DNA of 19,191 nt, from positions 1 to 19,191 of the forward strand of contig CADBMO010000028.1 in the NCBI GenBank assembly GCA_902795755.1, read 5' to 3'. The position numbers and the translations under genes were made by a program. Under the pieces are notes generated by a model, which was given only the letters and a program-made list of their open reading frames with translations, did no database searches and had not been told where the DNA came from. Shown one piece after another: positions 13,976 to 19,191 of this stretch. The stretch is from an uncultured Erysipelotrichaceae bacterium (lineage in GTDB: Bacteria > Bacillota_I > Bacilli_A > RF39 > UBA660). Position 1 is the stretch's first letter. Each line of letters opens with the position of its first letter.

Positions 13976-15640
13976 ATGAAAAATAATGAAACACTTGTTG
14001 TTGCCTTAGGGGGACTTGGAGAAGTTGGCAAGAACATGTATGCAATTATGCATGATGATGAAATAGTAATCATAGATGCTGGAGTGATGTTTCCAAAAGA
14101 TGAATTAATGGGTATTGATTATGTAATACCAGATTTTAGTTTTTTAAAGCAAAATGAAGAAAAAATAAAAGGATTATTTATAACCCACGGACACGAAGAC
14201 CACATAGGTAGTATTTCATTTTTATTACAAATGGTAAATATACCTGTTATTTATGCTCCAAACCAAGCTTGTGGGCTTATTAAAAGAAAATTAATAGATA
14301 AGAATATAGCATATGATAATTTAAAAGTTTATACTGAAGATACGGTGGTTAAGTATAAAAATATAACGGTTGAATTTTTCTCAACTACCCACTCTATTCC
14401 AGATTCACACGGAATAATTATCACTACCCCAAATGGTAGAATAATTGAAACTGGAGACTTTAAGTTTGATTTAACACCTATTGGACCTATGAGTAATATT
14501 CATAAAATGTCTGATACTGGAAAAGCTGGTGTTAAACTATTAATGAGTGAATCTACAAATGCTTTATCACCTGGTTTTTCTAGAAGTGAATCAAAAGTTG
14601 AAGAAGAATTACAAGAAATATTTGAAAGATGTAAAGGTAGAATAATTGTTGCAACTTTTGCATCTAATATATATAGATTAAAACATATTGTTGAGACATG
14701 TAAAAAGAACAACAGAAAAGTTGCTCTATTTGGAAGAAGTATGGAAAATAATATAGAAATTTCTATAGAAGGTGGATACATAACCGATAATAACACTTTT
14801 GTGTCACCTGAAGTTTCAAATACTCTACCAGATGAAGAGGTTTGTTTGCTATGTACCGGTTCACAAGGGGAACCACTTGCAGCATTATCTAGAATTGCTA
14901 ATGGTACTCATAAACAAATTAAACTTAAACCTAATGATACAGTTATATTCTCTTCTAATCCTATACCTGGTAATAATGCTTCGGTTTCTAAAACAATTAA
15001 CAAATTATATTTACAAGGTGTAAACGTATTTGTTAATAATTCAGAAAATGAACTTCATACATCAGGACATGGTAATGAAGAAGAATTAAAACTTATGATA
15101 AGGTTATTTGATCCAGAATACTTTATGCCAATACATGGTGAATATAGAATGCTTAAAAAACACCAAGATATTGCAATTGAATGTGGCATACCAAGAGATC
15201 ATACTTTCCTAATGCAAAATGGTGATGTACTTTCTATTACAAAAGATGGTGTTAGAGTAAAAGAAAACATAGTTGCTGATGATATATACGTGGATGGTAA
15301 TCGTATTGGAGATATTGGAAACGTTGTTATAAAAGATAGAAAAATAATGGCTAATGATGGAATATTAGTTGCAATATGTAATATTAATATGGAGACGCAT
15401 AAACTACTTGGAAGAATAAACATTACTACTCGTGGTTTTGTATTAGTAAACGAAAATGAAGAGTTATTAAAAGAAATTGAAGATGTTGCAACAAAAACTG
15501 TTAATAATGAACTTGCTAAACAAAATGTTAATTATAATGACTTAAAGAGTCAAGTAATGCAAGATTTATTAATGTTTGTTTATGAAAAAACAGGCAGAAG
15601 GCCAATAATATTGCCAGTTATATTAAATGTAAAAAAATAG
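13976..15640 (+). CDS. rnjA: Ribonuclease J, metallo-beta-lactamase/beta-CASP family
   Basis: This 554-residue RNase has 5'-3' exo- and endonuclease activity and is central to mRNA decay and RNA maturation in Firmicutes. The zinc-binding motif is THGHEDHIGS (H71, H73, D75, H76), with H139 and D161 in ETGDF completing the site. The beta-CASP insert contains FASNIYRL, CTGSQGEPLAALSRIANG and FSSNPIPGN, and MPIHGEYR supplies a later histidine. The C-terminal domain is full (GRRPIILPVI). AAAGGAGAT precedes the ATG. The length and motifs fit RNase J1; J1 versus J2 cannot be settled, so the symbol is provisional. It is a single-gene unit closed by a bidirectional terminator. Confidence 0.95.
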   Translation: MKNNETLVVALGGLGEVGKNMYAIMHDDEIVIIDAGVMFPKDELMGIDYVIPDFSFLKQNEEKIKGLFITHGHEDHIGSISFLLQMVNIPVIYAPNQACGLIKRKLIDKNIAYDNLKVYTEDTVVKYKNITVEFFSTTHSIPDSHGIIITTPNGRIIETGDFKFDLTPIGPMSNIHKMSDTGKAGVKLLMSESTNALSPGFSRSESKVEEELQEIFERCKGRIIVATFASNIYRLKHIVETCKKNNRKVALFGRSMENNIEISIEGGYITDNNTFVSPEVSNTLPDEEVCLLCTGSQGEPLAALSRIANGTHKQIKLKPNDTVIFSSNPIPGNNASVSKTINKLYLQGVNVFVNNSENELHTSGHGNEEELKLMIRLFDPEYFMPIHGEYRMLKKHQDIAIECGIPRDHTFLMQNGDVLSITKDGVRVKENIVADDIYVDGNRIGDIGNVVIKDRKIMANDGILVAICNINMETHKLLGRINITTRGFVLVNENEELLKEIEDVATKTVNNELAKQNVNYNDLKSQVMQDLLMFVYEKTGRRPIILPVILNVKK

Positions 15641-15662
15641 AAGCTTAAGCTTCTATTTTTTT
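15631..15662. terminator. Bidirectional terminator shared by rnjA and the LRR gene
   Basis: AAAAAAATAGAAGC and GCTTCTATTTTTTT form a perfect 14-bp stem with a TTAA loop, giving T-runs on both strands. The rnjA TAG (15638-15640) is in one arm and the TAA of the opposite gene (15647-15645) falls in the loop. It ends both convergent genes. Confidence 0.93.
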
Positions 15663-18600
15663 ATCTTTACTAGGTTTCATTTTTATTAGTACAATTATAA
15701 TTAATGCAATAATTACATCTAGCATAATAATAAACATAGTTATATTACTTATTTTTTGTTGTACTCTACGATTTTCTGCAATAAGAATCTTATTTTTAGT
15801 AAAATTCTTAGTATCATTTAATTGGTTCGTAAACACGTATTTATCTAATGAATTTATATAAACAACTAGTTTATTATCTTTTACTTTTAAATCTTTACCA
15901 ATCATAATATAATTATCATCTATTTTATAAGCATCAATACCCTTGCTATCAATGTAATCTTTATAATTATTACCAAGATTGATTTCTAATAACATATTAT
16001 AATTAACTGACGGATTATTAAACTTTAAAACCACTCCATTTTTAAATGCTTTAGAAAGTTTAACGTTATCCTTTATACTAGTTAAAGTATAAGATAAATC
16101 TATACTACCACTAATACCATTTATATTTCTACCATTTATAATTACCTTTAAATTATCATCTACGTTTACTATAATATTCCTATCTTTTCCTTTTGCTGCT
16201 ACTAGGGCAAACATATTTACATTAGGTCCATATATAATAATGTCATCCTCTTTTATAGGAATTACTTTATTAATTATCGATTTTTTCTTTGGACCCAAGA
16301 TATTTTTTATTTTTGTTATAATTTTAGGCTCTACTTTCTTAGTCGTAGTTGTCTTTTTTGTTGTAGTGCTTGACGTAGTTGTTTTAGCTGGTTTTGTTGT
16401 TATAAAACTAAATTTATCAACAATATTTCCATTTAAATCTTTTATGACATATTTATTATTTATTACTTCACCTGTTAAGTTTGAATCACTTAAAGTAACC
16501 TTGTATGGATCAAATTCTTTTTTTCCAATATCAATTGACTTACCAGTTTTATTAATCTTATACTCTTCACTCGATATATCATAAACATTAACATCATTTG
16601 TAATTATATTATTGTTTACGTTTCCAGAACCTGATAATGCTATCATAAATGTAACAACACAAGAATCATTATCACCTTCAGCTTTACAATTAGAATATAA
16701 TTGATGAGCATCAGTTGGAATCGATATTATATTATCAGCTTTTAATGTTACAGAAGTCGTTCCTAGCTCATTACCAAGCAAACTATTATCTTCAAATTTT
16801 AATACTTCATTATTTACTATATCGGCGCTATATGTAATATTAGAATTAAGAATTACTCTTTCATGATATTTCTTTTTTGCACCCTTAAGTACATATAACG
16901 GATCACTTATTTTTGTATCAAATATAGAAAGCATATATAATCCAGGAATATCTTTTATATCTAAATATTTTATGCTTGTATTATTTAAAACTAATCCCCC
17001 TAATGAATATTTATTATTTAGTCCTTTTATTTCACTAAGATTTGGATTATCAGATGCAAATACAATACTAACAAATGCGTTTTTTGACAAATCTAATTCT
17101 GTCAAATTATTCTTTGAAACTTCAAGTTCAGATAAATCATAAAGTTCATCTAAACCTCCTACCTCATTTAATTTATTATTATATAAATGTAAAACCCTTA
17201 TTTTTTTATTATTTGATAAATCAATGTTTTCAATTAAATTATCTGATAAAATTAATTCATTTAATCCAGTAAGCTTCTCTAGTCCTGTTGTATCAGTTAT
17301 TTCTTTACCACTACAATTCAACTTGGTAATTGTAGACAATTCTTTATCAGTTAATGTATACATTTCTTCTACGTCTTCATCATATTTTTTCAAAACACAT
17401 TGATATAGATTTTGATCATTAAATCCAGATTCTATATAAGCATTAGAATTAGATTGCCTTTTATTAATAATTTGATATGTTTTATAAACTTCACCATTTG
17501 GGTCTTTTATTATGTATTCATCACCATTTAACTCACTTGTGTATGCGTTATCACCATTAAACGTAAGTTCACTTAAATGAAATATTTGATTATGTACATC
17601 AATTGTATTTTCTTGAACATCATAAACATCACTCGTTAACTCATATAGCTTATAGTCTTGCATAGTATATCTATCTAATACATTTGTATCATCATTAGGA
17701 TCAACGATTTCCATTATATTACCATTATATCTAATATTTAATCTAGATAATCCTGTAATATTTCTTTTGACGGTAGATGTATTACCTATTATTTTATTAC
17801 CAAAATTAATGGTTTTTTCTTCGTTATTAACTGTATAAGCTGAACTCTCTACTTTATAAACATATATTTCACTAGTAATAGTAAGATAATTATTATTATT
17901 TTTATTAGGATTATAGTATTTACAATAAAGGTTTGTTGGATAATCGCTCCACACATTTCCAGTTATAGTACCATTAGAGTATGTTACATAATTAGTATTT
18001 GAAAGATAGCATGTATCATTTTCTGGATATGGACTAATTACATTTATAGCTGGAACATATTGAATTGATTCACCCAACTTTACATAATATGTTTTTAACA
18101 AGTAATTATTCATATTAAGATAACTTATATTTGGGGCACCACTAATATTAATCGTTTTTAAGTTTTTGTTTCCAGAAACATTTAGCATTGATAAATTAGT
18201 ACTATTTCCAACATCAAATGTTTCTATATTTTCGTTATTGTTTGCATATACATTTTTTACATTATTATTATTTATTATAATACTTTCTAATTCATTGTTA
18301 CTAATATCAAATGTATCTATATTTATATTACCAGAAATATCATATTGTTTTAATTTATTATTACTTAAAGATAATGATATAATACTTTCATTTGATGAAA
18401 GGCCTGTAATATTCTCAATTTCATTATAACTTAAGTTTAAATTTCCAATATTTGATAAATCACTTAAATCCATTTCACCAGATAATTTATTATTATGTAA
18501 ATCTAAATACTCTAGATTTTTAGTATCACTTAAATCTATTTCCGTTAATTTATTGTTATCTAAATCAATATATTCAATAGAGTTATCCTCTGGTAAAGTT

Positions 18601-19112
18601 ATCTTAGTTATTTCATTCTGGTACATACTTATTCTTTTTAATAATTTATTCTCACTTAAATCTATTTCACCTGTAACTGATGATTTATCAACTGATAATC
18701 TTTCTAGATTTGTTAAATACTGAATTCCATTAATACTGGAGTATTTTTTATTATATAAATTAATACTATTTATTTCTGCTAAATCGTCAGTAGCAACGTT
18801 ATCACAAGATGTTGCATTCATACTATTTATTACATCACTATAAAAATTAACATCTTTAAATCCATTTGGATTTGTTTCTTCATCATAACGTAACTCTACT
18901 GGTATATCCCCATCAGAACATTCAACAACACCTTTTAATTTATTAAGACTTGGAATTATGTTTAATTGATAACCAAAAGTTAGTAAAAGTGTAATTACAA
19001 TAACAAAAGACATACTTAAAAGAATTAAAGCACTTTTCTTTAATTTTGTATCTGCAAGTTTTGGCCTTCCAACACTTCTTGGCTTCTCAATATGGTTATC
19101 AAACATGTGCAT
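15645..19112 (-). CDS. Large membrane-anchored surface protein with leucine-rich repeats
   Basis: This 1155-residue protein has a short cytoplasmic basic N-terminus, a membrane span at about 27-49, and an extracellular region. Leucine-rich repeats (pattern LxLxxNxLxxIDLS) occupy about 112-340 and 595-735. Between and after them are repeated modules with the ending IKDPNG/IKDLNG. A Thr/Lys linker runs from 906 to 926, an Ig-like or cohesin-like beta region from about 956 to 1095, and a second span at about 1122-1144 is followed by a basic tail. There is no LPxTG motif. The repeats suggest protein binding or adhesion; the ligand is unknown. AGGTG lies five bases before ATG 19112. It is convergent with rnjA and apparently monocistronic. 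Nearly all of the extracellular part is Asn-rich. Confidence 0.88.
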   Translation of the reverse strand: MHMFDNHIEKPRSVGRPKLADTKLKKSALILLSMSFVIVITLLLTFGYQLNIIPSLNKLKGVVECSDGDIPVELRYDEETNPNGFKDVNFYSDVINSMNATSCDNVATDDLAEINSINLYNKKYSSINGIQYLTNLERLSVDKSSVTGEIDLSENKLLKRISMYQNEITKITLPEDNSIEYIDLDNNKLTEIDLSDTKNLEYLDLHNNKLSGEMDLSDLSNIGNLNLSYNEIENITGLSSNESIISLSLSNNKLKQYDISGNINIDTFDISNNELESIIINNNNVKNVYANNNENIETFDVGNSTNLSMLNVSGNKNLKTINISGAPNISYLNMNNYLLKTYYVKLGESIQYVPAINVISPYPENDTCYLSNTNYVTYSNGTITGNVWSDYPTNLYCKYYNPNKNNNNYLTITSEIYVYKVESSAYTVNNEEKTINFGNKIIGNTSTVKRNITGLSRLNIRYNGNIMEIVDPNDDTNVLDRYTMQDYKLYELTSDVYDVQENTIDVHNQIFHLSELTFNGDNAYTSELNGDEYIIKDPNGEVYKTYQIINKRQSNSNAYIESGFNDQNLYQCVLKKYDEDVEEMYTLTDKELSTITKLNCSGKEITDTTGLEKLTGLNELILSDNLIENIDLSNNKKIRVLHLYNNKLNEVGGLDELYDLSELEVSKNNLTELDLSKNAFVSIVFASDNPNLSEIKGLNNKYSLGGLVLNNTSIKYLDIKDIPGLYMLSIFDTKISDPLYVLKGAKKKYHERVILNSNITYSADIVNNEVLKFEDNSLLGNELGTTSVTLKADNIISIPTDAHQLYSNCKAEGDNDSCVVTFMIALSGSGNVNNNIITNDVNVYDISSEEYKINKTGKSIDIGKKEFDPYKVTLSDSNLTGEVINNKYVIKDLNGNIVDKFSFITTKPAKTTTSSTTTKKTTTTKKVEPKIITKIKNILGPKKKSIINKVIPIKEDDIIIYGPNVNMFALVAAKGKDRNIIVNVDDNLKVIINGRNINGISGSIDLSYTLTSIKDNVKLSKAFKNGVVLKFNNPSVNYNMLLEINLGNNYKDYIDSKGIDAYKIDDNYIMIGKDLKVKDNKLVVYINSLDKYVFTNQLNDTKNFTKNKILIAENRRVQQKISNITMFIIMLDVIIALIIIVLIKMKPSKDKKIEA

Positions 19113-19128
19113 AATAACACCTACCTTA

Positions 19129-19150
19129 TATTATAGAATCCTCTATAATA
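19129..19150 (-). promoter_or_regulatory. Inverted repeat overlapping the LRR gene -10
   Basis: TATTATAGA and TCTATAATA are perfect 9-base arms around a 4-base spacer. The inner arm contains a TATAAT (19135-19130) that is the likely -10 of the LRR gene, with the ribosome binding site close behind; no good -35 was found. The placement fits a repressor operator, or a transcript hairpin. Confidence 0.45.
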
Positions 19151-19191
19151 ATAATATCATAAATACTAATAATTAAAAAGTATTTATTAAT

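Noticed and set aside
16240..16584. Plus-strand 114-residue hydrophobic ORF inside the LRR gene
   Set aside because: It is antisense to the Thr/Lys linker region; the Val/Phe-rich sequence is what the reverse complement of Thr/Lys codons gives.
1..19191. tRNA, rRNA or CRISPR array
   Set aside because: I saw no cloverleaf with a GTTCGA-type T loop, no rRNA segment and no regularly spaced repeats; a covariance-model search would be needed to exclude small RNAs such as 4.5S RNA.

Overview
The window is very AT-rich (AAA, AAT, ATA and TTA codons dominate) and compact. UGA is used as a stop (for example rel, the aminotransferase and the nucleotidyltransferase), so the code is standard and not the Mycoplasma code. 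Shine-Dalgarno sites are strong (AGGTGGTGA, GGAGGTG) and sigma-A-type promoters are recognisable. The gene content is a Firmicutes-type SRP locus (ftsY-ylxM-ffh), RNase J, a Rel-type stringent-response enzyme and a CotD-like coat protein. Together these suggest an uncultured low-GC member of the Bacilli/Erysipelotrichia/RF39-like gut Firmicutes. The lineage is an inference from style and content only.

Layout, left to right. (1) 1-85: the terminal inverted repeat and leader of an IS3-like insertion sequence that runs out of the window. (2) 110-1765 (-): metG with its own strong promoter. (3) 1820-7835 (-): a tightly coupled five-gene cassette made of a zeta-like kinase/PLP-decarboxylase fusion, a nucleotidyltransferase, a HisC/CobD-like aminotransferase, a MiaB-like radical SAM enzyme without a TRAM domain, and a second radical SAM enzyme with extra cysteines. 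Starts overlap or abut stops throughout. (4) 7841-9286 (-): a short Rel protein whose stop overlaps the cassette's first ribosome binding site, preceded by a small membrane-peptide ORF, a hairpin and a good promoter. (5) 9557-10058 (-): a CotD-like cysteine-rich protein and a 59-residue possible Sm-like protein. (6) 10165-13852 (-): ffh, a 32-residue membrane peptide, ylxM, ftsY and an unrecognised 326-residue protein. (7) 13976-15640 (+): RNase J, divergent from group 6. (8) 15645-19112 (-): a large membrane-anchored surface protein with leucine-rich repeats. It is convergent with RNase J and shares a bidirectional terminator with it.

The most interesting region is the 1820-7835 cassette. 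Two radical SAM enzymes, two PLP enzymes, a nucleotidyltransferase and a P-loop kinase form a typical small-molecule or modification toolkit, but I recognise no described pathway with this set. It is read from the same promoter as rel, unless internal promoters exist that I did not see. The 756-codon fusion gene also has two strong internal ribosome binding sites, one exactly where a stand-alone decarboxylase would begin.

No stretch longer than about 300 bases lacks a gene. Most intergenic gaps hold promoters, terminators or small ORFs, as listed.
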